From: Brevibacterium yomogidense
GTDB taxonomy: Bacteria; Actinomycetota; Actinomycetes; Actinomycetales; Brevibacteriaceae
DNA length: 64,000 bases
NCBI RefSeq assembly: GCF_016107685.1
Contig: NZ_JABASY010000004.1
Span: 62,001 to 126,000 of the forward strand
Direction: 5' to 3'
Both the position numbers and the translations under genes were made by a program. The notes beneath the pieces were generated by a model. It saw nothing but the letters and a program-made list of their open reading frames with translations, ran no database searches and was not told where the DNA came from. Below are positions 19,189 to 28,311 of this stretch, in pieces; position 1 is the stretch's first letter; every line of letters starts with the position of its first letter.

Positions 19189-20343
19189 ATGAACCGCACC
19201 GTCATGGGCTTCGGCCTGGTGCTGCTGTCCGCGTTCTTCTTCGCGGCCTCGGGCCCGTTCGCGAAGGCGATGTACGCGGCAGGGTGGACTCCCGGCTCCG
19301 TCGTGCTGCTGCGCCTGCTGGGGTGCGCGCTGGTCCTCTTCGTCCCGACCGTCATCGGTCTGCGGGGGCGCTGGAGGGAAGTGGTGCGCGGGTGGCGGAC
19401 GGTCGTGTCCTACGGCGTCGTGTCGATGGCCGGCGTGCAGCTCCTGTACTTCCTGGCCGTCGAGCATCTGGCGGTGGCCGTCGCGCTGCTGCTGGAGATG
19501 ACCGCGCCGCTCCTCATCGTGTTCTGGCTGTGGGCGACCACACGCATCCGGCCGGCGACCGTCACCTTCATCGGCATGGCGGTGTCGCTGGTGGGGCTCA
19601 TGCTGGTCCTGGACCCGGGGGGCAGCGCCCTGTCGCCGCTCGGGGTCGTGTTCGCGCTGGGCGCGGCGGTGTGCCTCGCCAGCTACTTCCTGGTGTCCGC
19701 GAAGGTCGAGGTCGACATCCCACCCGTCGCCCTCACCGGTCTGGGGATGATCGTCGGCACGACCGTCGTCGTCGTTGTCCTGCTCACCGGCATCATCCCC
19801 GCGGACTTCTCCACCGGGGACGTCGATCTGGGAACCGAGCCGTACAGCTGGGTCGTCCCGATCCTCGTCATCGTCTTCATGACCGTGGGGGCGTACGTGT
19901 GCGGGATCCTCGGGCTGCGGATGGTCGGTGCCACCGTGGGCTCGTTCGTGAACCTCACGGAAGTGCCGTTCTCCGTCATCGTCGCGTGGCTGGTCGTCGC
20001 CGAACTGCCGTCCGTCATCCAGATGTACGGCGGCATCGGGATCGTGGTGGGAGTGGTCTTCATCAAGTGGGGCGAAGTGCGGCAGGAGCGCCGCGTCCAG
20101 CGGCGTGCGGTCCTGCTGTCCGACCCCGCCACAGGGCCACTCACCATCGTCGAGGTGGAGGAGTCGGAGGCGGGTGGCGCGGAGGAGTCGGGCACGGGTG
20201 GTGTGAGTGACCCCGCGAGAGGGTTTCCGGGCCCTGCGGGTGAGGCCCTGGGTGATCCGGCGGCCTCGGCTGACGAGCCCCCGGCGACACACCGCCGTCC
20301 GGTTCGAGACCACCCCGCAGAGCACGGCGTCTCGAACCAGTAG
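19189..20343 (+). CDS. EamA/DMT family transporter
   Basis: A 384-residue inner-membrane protein with ten predicted helices in two EamA repeats (about 1-145 and 160-300) and a hydrophilic, Glu/Gly/Pro-rich C-terminal tail of about 80 residues, which is longer than usual. DMT carriers export amino acids, nucleotides or other small metabolites; the substrate cannot be read from the sequence. GAAGGAG lies about 11 bases before the ATG. No metabolic neighbours give a hint. Confidence 0.88.
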   Translation: MNRTVMGFGLVLLSAFFFAASGPFAKAMYAAGWTPGSVVLLRLLGCALVLFVPTVIGLRGRWREVVRGWRTVVSYGVVSMAGVQLLYFLAVEHLAVAVALLLEMTAPLLIVFWLWATTRIRPATVTFIGMAVSLVGLMLVLDPGGSALSPLGVVFALGAAVCLASYFLVSAKVEVDIPPVALTGLGMIVGTTVVVVVLLTGIIPADFSTGDVDLGTEPYSWVVPILVIVFMTVGAYVCGILGLRMVGATVGSFVNLTEVPFSVIVAWLVVAELPSVIQMYGGIGIVVGVVFIKWGEVRQERRVQRRAVLLSDPATGPLTIVEVEESEAGGAEESGTGGVSDPARGFPGPAGEALGDPAASADEPPATHRRPVRDHPAEHGVSNQ

Positions 20344-20344
20344 A

Positions 20345-20407
20345 CGGTGGGTCGTCGACCGCGGGGCGGCAGCTGGTGATTCAGATCGGTGGGTCGTCGA
20401 CCGCGGG
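20345..20407. repeat. 21-bp direct repeat after the EamA gene
   Basis: CGGTGGGTCGTCGACCGCGGG occurs at 20345-20365 and 20387-20407 with 21 bp between the copies. It occupies the short region between the convergent EamA and YjbR genes. Confidence 0.7.
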
Positions 20408-20436
20408 TGGTCAGCCGGGGGCGATCAGTGCATGCC

Positions 20437-20850
20437 TCAGAACGGGGAGTCCCACCCGAAGGGGCGCCGTTTGACCGGAAGCGTACCGACGACCAGCTGG
20501 TAGGACTCCGCGATGAGTTCGCGCACGAATCCCTCATCTACGGCGCCGCCGGTCGCCACACTGATCCAGTGCCGCTTGTTCATGTGGTAGCCCGGAGTGA
20601 CCTGCGGATGCTCCTGCTGGAGTGCTTCGGAGTCCTGAGGGTCCGCCTTGAGCGTGATGACCGCCTGGCCGCGCAACTCGTCGTCCACGCCGTAGCCCGT
20701 GCTGTTCTCGGGGACGTGGGTGAGCATGAGGAACACCTTGCCCCGGACCTTGAAGACCTCGTACTCCGGTCCGAACGGCCATTCCGCCGAGGCGCCGGGC
20801 AGTTCCAGCGCACTCTCCCGTGCGAAGTCGTGCAGTTCCTCACCGTTCAC
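20437..20850 (-). CDS. MmcQ/YjbR family protein
   Basis: A 137-residue protein of the MmcQ/YjbR (CyaY-like fold) family: the LPGASAEWPFGPEYEVFKVRGKVFLML segment, the PGYHMNKRHWISV motif, and a final ESYQLVVGTLP helix. Members are described as DNA-binding-like; no firm function is known. The start is GTG 20850, with AGAGGAG six bases upstream; an ATG at 20910 would add 20 unsupported residues. Confidence 0.85.
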   Translation of the reverse strand: MNGEELHDFARESALELPGASAEWPFGPEYEVFKVRGKVFLMLTHVPENSTGYGVDDELRGQAVITLKADPQDSEALQQEHPQVTPGYHMNKRHWISVATGGAVDEGFVRELIAESYQLVVGTLPVKRRPFGWDSPF

Positions 20851-20932
20851 GTCGGTCTCCTCTTTCGCCGCATCGGCGTGCGGGTCGTAGGGCTCGCAGT
20901 GTGCTTGCAAGGATACGGGCGAGGAGGACTTC

Positions 20933-20960
20933 TTGCATTCACTATGTTAGTAACTAACAT
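20933..20960 (+). promoter_or_regulatory. autoregulated promoter and operator of the TetR-ABC operon
   Basis: A -35 TTGCAT (20933-20938) and -10 TAACAT (20955-20960) are 16 bp apart. A perfect 17-bp palindrome (ATGTTAGT-A-ACTAACAT, 20944-20960) covers the -10 box and spacer, an ideal place for TetR repression. The ATG of the regulator is six bases past the -10, so the mRNA is leaderless. Confidence 0.8.
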
Positions 20961-20966
20961 TTGATT

Positions 20967-21512
20967 ATGGGGCGATGGGATCGGACGCATGAAGCGGTGA
21001 GTCGGGCTGCGGTGGAGCTCTTCTCAGCTCATGGGTACGACGCGACGACCACAGCACGGATCGCGGAGCGAGCCGGGGTGAGCGAGATGACCCTGTTCCG
21101 GCATTTCCCGTCCAAGGAGGCCTTGCTGCTGGCCGACCCCTTCGACCCGGTGATGGCGGAGGCGGTGCGGACACGGCCCATCGATGAGCCGCCGATGCAG
21201 GCGCTGGCTGCAGGCATCCGGCAGGCGTGGGCTGACGTCGATGCCGACGGAACTCATGAGCTCCGTGCCCGTCTGCGGATCATCGCAGAGGCGGACAGTC
21301 TTCGCGGGGCAGTCGAACGCAACAGCGAAGCGACGGTCGCTGCACTGGTCGAGGCACTGACCAGCCGCGGTGTCGTCGCTGCCTCCGCAGAGGTCGCTGC
21401 GACCGCGATGATCTCCGGACTCAGTGCCGCGCTGCTGGGCTGGGCGCGCAGCGAGCCGGGAGCGCTCGTCGGTGCCCTGGACGATGCGCTCGACGTGCTG
21501 GGAGGTGAGTGA
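20967..21512 (+). CDS. TetR family transcriptional regulator
   Basis: A 181-residue repressor. The N-terminal helix-turn-helix (VELFSAHGYDATTTARIAE and GVSEMTLFRHFPSKEALL, about 12-55) is a good TetR match; the rest is the helical ligand-binding and dimer domain. It is the first gene of an operon with an ABC ATPase and permease, and its promoter carries a palindrome, so it probably represses its own operon and is released by a compound the exporter handles. A TTG at 20961 is in frame but the ATG at 20967 fits the leaderless promoter. Confidence 0.9.
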   Translation: MGRWDRTHEAVSRAAVELFSAHGYDATTTARIAERAGVSEMTLFRHFPSKEALLLADPFDPVMAEAVRTRPIDEPPMQALAAGIRQAWADVDADGTHELRARLRIIAEADSLRGAVERNSEATVAALVEALTSRGVVAASAEVAATAMISGLSAALLGWARSEPGALVGALDDALDVLGGE

Positions 21513-21513
21513 C

Positions 21514-22230
21514 GTGCTCAGCTTCGCAGACGTCGGCTTCAGGTTCCGGGGAGGGGCAAGTGTCGCCGGCCTGACGTTCCGGGTCGAGCCGGGCGAGATC
21601 GTGGCGCTGATCGGGTTGAACGGGGTGGGGAAGACCACTCTGATGCGCCTCGCGCTCGGAATGGTCCGCCCCGAGCACGGCACCGTACGGCTCTTTGATC
21701 ACCCGCTGGCTGCGATGCCTGTTCGCCTGTGGGCGAAGGTGGGCGCGCTGATAGAGGTGCCGTTGGCGTATCCCGAGCTGACGGTGCGGCAGAACCTGCA
21801 CATCTCCCGCCTGCTCCACGGCGCACCGGACTGTGTGGACGACTCCGTGCAGACCTGGAAGCTCAGCGGGGTCGTGGACTGCCGGGTGCGTCGCCTGTCG
21901 CTGGGAAACAGACAGCGTGTCGGTCTGGCTGCGGCGCTCCAGCACGATCCTCGGGTGATCGTGCTCGATGAGCCGAGCAACTCCCTCGATCCCGCCTCGG
22001 TGATCCTGCTGCGCGAAGAGCTGACCCGACGCGCACAGGAAGGCGCGGCGATCGTGGTCAGCAGCCACCACCTCGACGAAGTCTCGCGGATCGCTGATCG
22101 TGTGCTGCTCATGAATGCCGGCAGATTGATCGGGGAACTCGATACCGCGGGAAGCGATCTCGAACGAGTCTTCTTCGAGCGCATCCGCCACGACGATGAG
22201 CAGCGCGACGCTGCGGAGAGCGCACGATGA
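21514..22230 (+). CDS. ABC transporter ATP-binding protein
   Basis: A 238-residue nucleotide-binding subunit. Walker A is GLNGVGKTT (about 37-45), the signature is the degenerate LSLGNRQRV in place of LSGGQ, Walker B is VIVLDEPSNSLDP, and the switch His is in SSHHLDEV. It belongs to the CcmA/drug-antibiotic exporter group. The start is GTG 21514, two bases after the tetR stop, with GGGAGGTGA at 21500-21508. Its end overlaps the permease start (ATGA). Confidence 0.92.
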   Translation: MLSFADVGFRFRGGASVAGLTFRVEPGEIVALIGLNGVGKTTLMRLALGMVRPEHGTVRLFDHPLAAMPVRLWAKVGALIEVPLAYPELTVRQNLHISRLLHGAPDCVDDSVQTWKLSGVVDCRVRRLSLGNRQRVGLAAALQHDPRVIVLDEPSNSLDPASVILLREELTRRAQEGAAIVVSSHHLDEVSRIADRVLLMNAGRLIGELDTAGSDLERVFFERIRHDDEQRDAAESAR

Positions 22231-22979
22231 TTGCTGCGATCCGTGTCGAGGCGCTCAAACTCACTCGCTCCCTCGTCGGGGTGGTCGCCACACTCGCCGT
22301 GGTGGGCGGAATGTTCGCTCTGCTCGGAGGGATCGTCTGGGGAATCGCCGGTGGGAACGCCGAACTCATCGCCCAGGCCGGGCCCGCTGCCGCACTGGAC
22401 TGGGAAGGCCTGTTGGCCGGCGCGGCACAGATCACCGCCGTCGTCGCTGTCCTCTGCTTCGGGATCGTCCTGGCCTGGATATTCGGTCGCGAGTTCACCG
22501 ACGGCACGATCACGGGTCTCTTCGCGCTGCCGATCAGCCGTGGCCGCATCGCACTCGCGAAGCTGGCCGTCTACGCGGTCTGGGCGTCCCTCGTCAGCGT
22601 TGCGCTCGCCCTGGGTGTCCTCATCCTCGGGCTTCTGTTCGGCTACGGTCCGCCCAGCGGTGATGCGTGGGCTGCGCTGGGGCGGCTCTGGGCGCTGGCG
22701 ATGCTCTCGGCCGCGATCGCGATCCCGGTCGCATGGGTCGCCACCGTCGCTCGCTCAGTCCTGGCCGCTGTCGGGAGCACTCTTGCACTGGTGGTCATCG
22801 CGCAGGTGGGAGCGCTCATCGGCGCAGGAGGTTGGATGCCTCTGGCGGCGCCCGCGCTCTGGGCGATGTCAGGGGGCGCGGCTGTGACCCCGGTGCAACT
22901 TGCGCTCACGGGTGCGTGTGCTCTCGCTTCCGTCCTCGTGGTCTGGACCGCGTGGGTGCGCCTCCAACTGGACCGCTGA
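22227..22979 (+). CDS. ABC-2 type transporter permease
   Basis: A 250-residue membrane subunit with six predicted helices. The order is a short cytoplasmic N-terminus (MIAAIRVEALKLTRS), helix 1 near 18-42, then the FGREFTDGTITGLFALPISRGRIALAKL coupling-helix segment typical of ABC-2 permeases, then four more helices. It pairs with the ATPase encoded just upstream to form a two-plus-two exporter. The substrate is unknown. Confidence 0.9.
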   Translation: MIAAIRVEALKLTRSLVGVVATLAVVGGMFALLGGIVWGIAGGNAELIAQAGPAAALDWEGLLAGAAQITAVVAVLCFGIVLAWIFGREFTDGTITGLFALPISRGRIALAKLAVYAVWASLVSVALALGVLILGLLFGYGPPSGDAWAALGRLWALAMLSAAIAIPVAWVATVARSVLAAVGSTLALVVIAQVGALIGAGGWMPLAAPALWAMSGGAAVTPVQLALTGACALASVLVVWTAWVRLQLDR

Positions 22980-22991
22980 CCGAAGGGTGCC

Positions 22992-23034
22992 GCCGACGGC
23001 ACGCTTCTCGAAAAAGCCGACGGCACGCGTCTCG
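22992..23034. repeat. imperfect 19-bp direct repeat after the ABC operon
   Basis: GCCGACGGCACGCTTCTCG (22992-23010) and GCCGACGGCACGCGTCTCG (23016-23034) differ by one base and are 24 bp apart. They lie between the convergent permease and XPB helicase genes. Confidence 0.7.
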
Positions 23035-23059
23035 GAAGAGCGAGCTGCCGCCCCCACCT

Positions 23060-24898
23060 TCACCGTGTTTCGATCGTGTACGCGTATCCCTGTTCGGTGA
23101 GGAAGCGGCGGCGGTGGCCGGCGAAGCGTTCGTCGACGGTGTCGGCGGTGACGACGGTGTAGAAGGTGGCGGCTTCCGCGTGGGCCTTGGGCCTGAGGAT
23201 CCGCCCCAGTCGCTGGGCCTCCTCCTGGCGGGAGCCGAACGCGCCGGACACCTGGATCGCGACGGACGCCTCGGGCAGGTCGACGGAGAAGTTCGCGACC
23301 TTCGACACGACGAGCACCCGCACCCGGCCGGCACGGAAGTCCGCGTACAGCTGTTCGCGTTCGCTCTCCGGCGTCTTCCCGGTGAGCACCGGTGCGTCCA
23401 GTGCCGCACCCAGTTCTTCGAGCTGGTCGATGTACTGCCCGATCACGAGGATCTGCGACTCCGGGTGGTCGGCGACGAGCTCACGGACGATCGGCACCTT
23501 CGTGTCGGCGGTCGCTGCGAGACGGTACCGGTCCTCGCCTTCCGCCGAACCGTAGATCCGCCGCATGTCCGCCGCGAGCGGCACGCGCACCTCGTGGCAG
23601 GTCGCGGACGCGATGAACCCGTCGCGCTCGATCTCCTTCCACGGCACCTCGAACTGCTTGGGCCCGATGAGGGAGAACACCTCGTCCTCGCGGCCGTCCT
23701 CCCGCACCAGCGTCGCGGTGAGGCCCAGCCGTCGTCTGGCCTGCAGGCTCGCCGTCAGCCGGAACACCGGCGCAGGCAGCAGGTGCACCTCGTCGTAGAT
23801 GACAAGTCCCCAGTCGCGCGCGTCCAGCAGCTCGAGGTGCAGGTAGGACCCCTTCCTGCGGGTCGTGAGCACCTGGTAGGTCGCGATGGTCACCGGCCGG
23901 ATCTCCTTGACCGTCCCCGAATACTCGCCGATCTCGTCCTCTGTGAGCGTGGTCCGCCGCAGCAGTTCCGTCTTCCACTGCTTCGCGGACACGGAGTTCG
24001 TCACGAGGATGAGCGTCGTCGTCGACACCTTCGCCATCGCCGCCGCCCCCACGATCGTCTTGCCCGCCCCGCAGGGCAGCACGACGACACCGGATTCGCC
24101 GGCCAGGTACGTGTCGACGGCCCGCTGCTGGTACGGCCGCAGCGACCAGGACAGCCCCTCGGTGCCGCTGCCGTCGCTGTCAGCACCGCCCCCGAGGCCG
24201 CCCACAGTCCCCGCACCCCCGTCGCCGGAGGTGCCGGCCCCGTTCCCACTGCCCGAGGCGCCGCTTGCGTCACCGGGGGCCCCGTCACCGGACGCGCCGT
24301 CCCCCGGGCCACCGTTGCGCGCCCCCTCCACGTGCGATTCGTGTGCGAGGGCGATCTCGTGTGCTTCGCCGTCGACGTAGCCCGCGCGGTCCGCGACGGG
24401 GTGCCCCAGGCGGAGGAGGACGTGCTTGAGTTCGCCGCGCTCCGACGGGTGCACCGTCACCGTCGAGGCATCGATCCGTGTCCCGGTCTTCCCCGCCATG
24501 TCCGGCTGCTCCAGGAGTCTGTCGAGCAGGTCCGTGTCCGTCGTCTCGAGAACGAGTCCGTGGACGGGGGAGCGGTTGAGGGTGAGGACTCCCCATCGGT
24601 CCATGACGTCGACGATGTCGAGCAGCAGCTCGTGCGGCACGGGGTGCTTCGCGTAGTCGAGCAGCACGTCGACGACGGATTCCGCGTCATGGCCGGATGC
24701 GCGGGCGTTCCACAGTCCCAGCGGCGTGATCGAGTAGGTGTGGACGTGCTCGGGTGTCTTCGACAGCTGGGCGAAGGGGGCGATGGCGATCGCTGCCTCG
24801 GCGGCGTCGGGGTGATCGGATTCCAGCAGCACCGTCCTGTCGGACTGCACGATGAGGGGTCCTCTCGTGGCCACATGTCCCTGTCCGTCACGCGTCAT
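23060..24898 (-). CDS. DNA repair helicase XPB (Ssl2-like, SF2)
   Basis: A 612-residue superfamily-2 DNA helicase, homologous to eukaryotic XPB and mycobacterial Ercc3. An N-terminal XPB-type domain (1-190) is followed by a Gly/Ser/Ala/Asp-rich linker (about 192-248). The helicase core carries Walker A GAGKT (about 277-281), motif II DEVH (about 369-372), the GLTATLVREDGRE motif III region, a thumb-like segment, and motif VI QRLGRILRPK. It probably acts in repair or transcription-coupled processes. A helicase_C_3 protein gene lies 23 bp upstream on the same strand. Confidence 0.93.
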   Translation of the reverse strand: MTRDGQGHVATRGPLIVQSDRTVLLESDHPDAAEAAIAIAPFAQLSKTPEHVHTYSITPLGLWNARASGHDAESVVDVLLDYAKHPVPHELLLDIVDVMDRWGVLTLNRSPVHGLVLETTDTDLLDRLLEQPDMAGKTGTRIDASTVTVHPSERGELKHVLLRLGHPVADRAGYVDGEAHEIALAHESHVEGARNGGPGDGASGDGAPGDASGASGSGNGAGTSGDGGAGTVGGLGGGADSDGSGTEGLSWSLRPYQQRAVDTYLAGESGVVVLPCGAGKTIVGAAAMAKVSTTTLILVTNSVSAKQWKTELLRRTTLTEDEIGEYSGTVKEIRPVTIATYQVLTTRRKGSYLHLELLDARDWGLVIYDEVHLLPAPVFRLTASLQARRRLGLTATLVREDGREDEVFSLIGPKQFEVPWKEIERDGFIASATCHEVRVPLAADMRRIYGSAEGEDRYRLAATADTKVPIVRELVADHPESQILVIGQYIDQLEELGAALDAPVLTGKTPESEREQLYADFRAGRVRVLVVSKVANFSVDLPEASVAIQVSGAFGSRQEEAQRLGRILRPKAHAEAATFYTVVTADTVDERFAGHRRRFLTEQGYAYTIETR

Positions 24899-24921
24899 CC
24901 GCGGTGTTCCCCTTCGTCGTC

Positions 24922-27408
24922 CTACTCGCCTGAGCCGCGCCCACCGGACCGGCGCACCTGCACGATGCGCGACACGGACACCCGCAGGGCCTTCCCTGCA
25001 TCGGTGCGTCCCATGACCCGGCCCGCCTGCACCACCTGCGGCACCAGCCGCACGGTGCGGTGGGTGCCGTCCGAGGTAGTCACCACCAGGTCGACCGGCG
25101 CGGCGACTGCTGCGGCCTCGCCCAGTTCGGCGAGCACCGACTGCGTGTCACCGAGTGCGCTCTGCGCGGCATCCGGACCAACGGCGCCGGAGCCGGAGGT
25201 ATTCCCCGCCGAGGCCGCCATCCCCGCTGACGCCGTCATCCCCGCCGAGGCCGCAGCACCTGCCGCTCCCGTCTGTCCCGCCCCGCCCGCGCCACGGCCG
25301 CTCTGCGCCGTCGTGCCCCGCGTCCCCTGCGTGGATGTTCGGCGCATGGAGCCCGTCACGCGCTGAGTGACGAGCGCGTCGATGTGGGCGGGGATCCGCG
25401 ACGCGGGCACCCGGGTGGTGCGGGTGGTGGTGGGGGAGGCGAGTGCGGGGACGGGGGCACGGGTGCCGACGGCGTCCTCGGCGCCGGGGTCCACCCGCAG
25501 GATGGGGCGGTCCTCCGTCTCGAGGAGGACGCTCACCCGGTCCGACGATGCGTCGGCCACCGCGACGGTGGCGGCCAGCCGCCGCAGACCGATCGCAACG
25601 GCCGCCGGATCGTCCAGCAGGACGTCCAGATCCGTCGGGTCGTCGACGACGATGACGGACCGGGCGCGCGCCACACGCACCCGGTGCAGGCGGGAGCCGG
25701 CGGCGTTCACCATGTGCTCGAGCGTCGTCGGCACGCCGGTCTCGGACAGCTCCGCCAGCGTGGCGAGGATCGATTCGACCGATTCCCCGGCCCGCAGGCC
25801 CCGCGTGATGGATTCGTCGGTGAAGCGGTAGACGCTGCCCTGCCCTCGCGTGTCGATGTCCGCGATCCGCTCCAGGCGCATCCGCACCTCGTGGTCGAGT
25901 GGGCCGAACGCCACCCCGGACAGGTCCGACTGGAGGGTCACCCTGGTCTCCAGCGGGGGCAGCAGCGCGGCCACAGCTTCCCGCAGTGGCAGCGGTGGGC
26001 CCGCGTCGAGTCCGTCCCGCACACCGAGCACATCGAACGGGTCGTCGTGCTCCTCCACCCAGGTGGCCAGGCTGCGGCCGAACGGGGTGAGCGCGTGCGC
26101 ATCCGGGGAGCCCAGCGGGGACGCCGTGAGCCCGAACGCCTCGGCTTCGTCGAGCACCTGGTCGATCTCATCGGTGCGCACCGCGGACAGCAGCGGGTGG
26201 GTGAAGCCCAGCAGTCCGACGAGGTCCTGCGTGCGCACAGCACGGCCGGCGGTGTGCTGGTCGTCGTGGACGTCCCGGCCGGCGCCAGAGGCTCCTCCGG
26301 CACCGGTACCAGCGGCGGCCGCTCGCGGAGCGTTCGCCTCCGCGCCGTGCGCGCTCGCCTCTCCTTCTCCGGTCCGTGCGTCAGGCCGCCCCTCCCGCAG
26401 GAGCGCGACGAGGACCAGCTTCCGCAGCGTGAGGATCTGCGGGCGCGAGGCCGGGAAGCCGCCGAACGCGGTCCGCGCGTGATCGTCGCGACCCAGCAGG
26501 TGGATGCGCTCGCCCGCAGGGGTCGTGCCGGCGAGGACGTGCGCGATGTCCACGGGATGCGTGAGCCAGGCGGTGACGAGGTCCGCCCACACCTGTTCGC
26601 GGGGAGCGGCCGCTGCCGTATCGAATTCCGCGGTGGGCTTCCACTGCGGGTCCGCGGGGTCCCGCGTCGTCGCCAGCCACCCCAGGTGCGACGCGAGTTC
26701 CACCAGCAGCGTGAACCGCCCCGGCTCCGTCCCCGCGGCACGGGCCAGCGCCTGCGCCTCCCGCTTGCCGACCCCGCCGCTCACCAGCTGCGAGACCTCT
26801 CGACGCCCGAACTCCGCGACGACCGTGAGGGCCAGCGAGGTCACAGCCGCGGCACCGGCACCCTGCGCGTTCTCCAGGAGTGCGGCGGACACGGGGGAGG
26901 TCGCCAGCGGACGCGGATCCGTCGCGGTCGCCCAGTGAGGGGAGTGGGCACGCTCGGCAGCGGTGACCGGCAGCAGCCCGCCGGCCTCCGGCTGCACCCG
27001 GTACGCCGAGGCCTCGGCCGGGTCCCCGTCCCCGCCCGCCGGCCAGAGCAGGCCGGCGTGGATCGCGGCGGTGAGTGCGGCCTCGGGTGCGGACGTCCGA
27101 CCGGCACCAGTCTCCCGGTCAGCAACAGACTGCGGGGCGTCGCCGAGTGCGGCGTCGAGCAGCTCCTCACGATCGACGGCGGGGTTGACGCGGGCGAGGA
27201 CGGCGGCGCGGTGGACGACCCGCAGCGCGGAGGCGTCGAGGGATTCGAGACCTCGGGCGACTGCGGCACGGGAGGCTGCGAGCACGGCCAGCCGTGCGAC
27301 ATCCGTCACATCGGTGCGGAGGAGATCGGCGCGGGTCGCAGCGAAAGCCCGGAACCACGGTTCCGGGGCGGTGCGCAGCCAGGCGGCGAAGGACGGCGAC
27401 TCGGGCAT
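24922..27408 (-). CDS. helicase-associated (Helicase_C_3) domain protein
   Basis: An 828-residue protein of the family encoded beside XPB in Actinobacteria, with a Helicase_C_3 (XPB/Ssl2-type N-terminal-like) domain in its C-terminal part (LSGVAFGPLDHEVRMRLERIAD and SVYRFTDESITRGL). It lacks Walker motifs, so it is a partner rather than a motor. Two Ala/Gly/Thr/Ser low-complexity stretches break it up (about 430-470 and near residues 690-750). TACCAT (complement of 27416-27421) stands exactly seven bases before the ATG at 27408, so I take this leaderless start over the ATG at 27417. Confidence 0.88.
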   Translation of the reverse strand: MPESPSFAAWLRTAPEPWFRAFAATRADLLRTDVTDVARLAVLAASRAAVARGLESLDASALRVVHRAAVLARVNPAVDREELLDAALGDAPQSVADRETGAGRTSAPEAALTAAIHAGLLWPAGGDGDPAEASAYRVQPEAGGLLPVTAAERAHSPHWATATDPRPLATSPVSAALLENAQGAGAAAVTSLALTVVAEFGRREVSQLVSGGVGKREAQALARAAGTEPGRFTLLVELASHLGWLATTRDPADPQWKPTAEFDTAAAAPREQVWADLVTAWLTHPVDIAHVLAGTTPAGERIHLLGRDDHARTAFGGFPASRPQILTLRKLVLVALLREGRPDARTGEGEASAHGAEANAPRAAAAGTGAGGASGAGRDVHDDQHTAGRAVRTQDLVGLLGFTHPLLSAVRTDEIDQVLDEAEAFGLTASPLGSPDAHALTPFGRSLATWVEEHDDPFDVLGVRDGLDAGPPLPLREAVAALLPPLETRVTLQSDLSGVAFGPLDHEVRMRLERIADIDTRGQGSVYRFTDESITRGLRAGESVESILATLAELSETGVPTTLEHMVNAAGSRLHRVRVARARSVIVVDDPTDLDVLLDDPAAVAIGLRRLAATVAVADASSDRVSVLLETEDRPILRVDPGAEDAVGTRAPVPALASPTTTRTTRVPASRIPAHIDALVTQRVTGSMRRTSTQGTRGTTAQSGRGAGGAGQTGAAGAAASAGMTASAGMAASAGNTSGSGAVGPDAAQSALGDTQSVLAELGEAAAVAAPVDLVVTTSDGTHRTVRLVPQVVQAGRVMGRTDAGKALRVSVSRIVQVRRSGGRGSGE

Positions 27409-27473
27409 CCTCCCCATGGTAGTCGGGGCTATCATGGTGGGGGTTCTTGGTCGGCAGGAGAAGGAGGTGCCCG

Positions 27474-27704
27474 ATGGCAGCACAGACGCAGAGACCCCCG
27501 GGTGCCGTCCTCGGCATCATCGCGGCAGTGCTCGCGGTGGCCGGGTTGGCGAGCCTCACGCTCGTCGTCATCGTCGGGCTGGCAGGCGCGACGGTGGCAC
27601 CGGTGTTCACCTGGGCGGGAATGATCCTCCTGCCGCTCGCGTTCCTCCTGCTGGTGGCGGTGCTGGTGCAGAGCATCCTCCGCCGCAGCCGCAGCACGGT
27701 CTGA
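27474..27704 (+). CDS. small two-helix membrane protein
   Basis: A 76-residue protein with two hydrophobic helices (about 12-35 and 43-66), a short basic C-terminus (RRSRSTV), and no recognisable family. The ATG at 27474 has AAGGAGG seven bases upstream. It is divergent from the helicase-associated gene. The following 238 bp (27705-27942) hold no gene but contain repeated CAGCAG(G/C)AC elements, presumably part of the leader of the next csp gene. Confidence 0.7.
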   Translation: MAAQTQRPPGAVLGIIAAVLAVAGLASLTLVVIVGLAGATVAPVFTWAGMILLPLAFLLLVAVLVQSILRRSRSTV

Positions 27705-27942
27705 AGCACCCGCGCGTCGAGGCCTGACCTCCGCGCGGACAGCAGGACCGACGGCAGCACCGTCAGCAGGACCGGACGCCTCAGCAGCACTGCGGTCTTC
27801 TCAGCAGGTCCACCCCAGCAGCACCACAGAGGTCGTTCGCAGCCCACCGGGCGCGCCCCTCTCAGGACAGCGGTCTCCTCACAGAGGAGGCCGCCCCACA
27901 CGATCAATCGAATGCGCCCCGCGCCTTCGTGAAAGGAACGAC

Positions 27943-28311
27943 ATGCCCACTGGACGCGTGAAGTGGTTCGACGCCAGCAAGGGGTTCGGCTTCGTCACGG
28001 CAGAGGACGGCGAACAGATCTTCCTCCACTCCTCCGCCCTGCCCGACGGCGCCGAGGTGAAGCCCGGCACCAAACTGGAATTCGACATCGTCGACGGCCG
28101 GAAGGGCAAGCAGGTCCTCAAGGCCCACATCCAGGAACCCCCGGCCCGCATCCGCAGGAACCCGGAGAAGACCGCCGCGATGATCGAGGACGTCATCAAG
28201 CTGCTCGACGACACGTCGAACGGACTGCGGCGTGGACGGTACCCTGACAGTGGACACTCCCACCGCGTGGCGGAAGTGCTCCGCGCAATCGCAGACGACC
28301 TGGAGGGCTGA
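27943..28311 (+). CDS. cold shock protein with C-terminal extension (CspB-like)
   Basis: A 122-residue protein. The cold-shock domain (1-65) has KGFGFVTA and IFLHSSAL RNA-binding motifs. A helical extension of about 55 residues follows (RRNPEKTAAMIEDVIKLLDDT onward), characteristic of the long actinobacterial Csp form. It is probably the first gene of a csp-DUF3027-MFS operon: its stop overlaps the next start by one base. GAAAGGAACG precedes the ATG. Confidence 0.92.
   Translation: MPTGRVKWFDASKGFGFVTAEDGEQIFLHSSALPDGAEVKPGTKLEFDIVDGRKGKQVLKAHIQEPPARIRRNPEKTAAMIEDVIKLLDDTSNGLRRGRYPDSGHSHRVAEVLRAIADDLEG

Noticed and set aside
22667-25366. 899-codon plus-strand frame over the XPB region
   Set aside because: It is antisense to the XPB helicase and its partner, whose motifs are intact.
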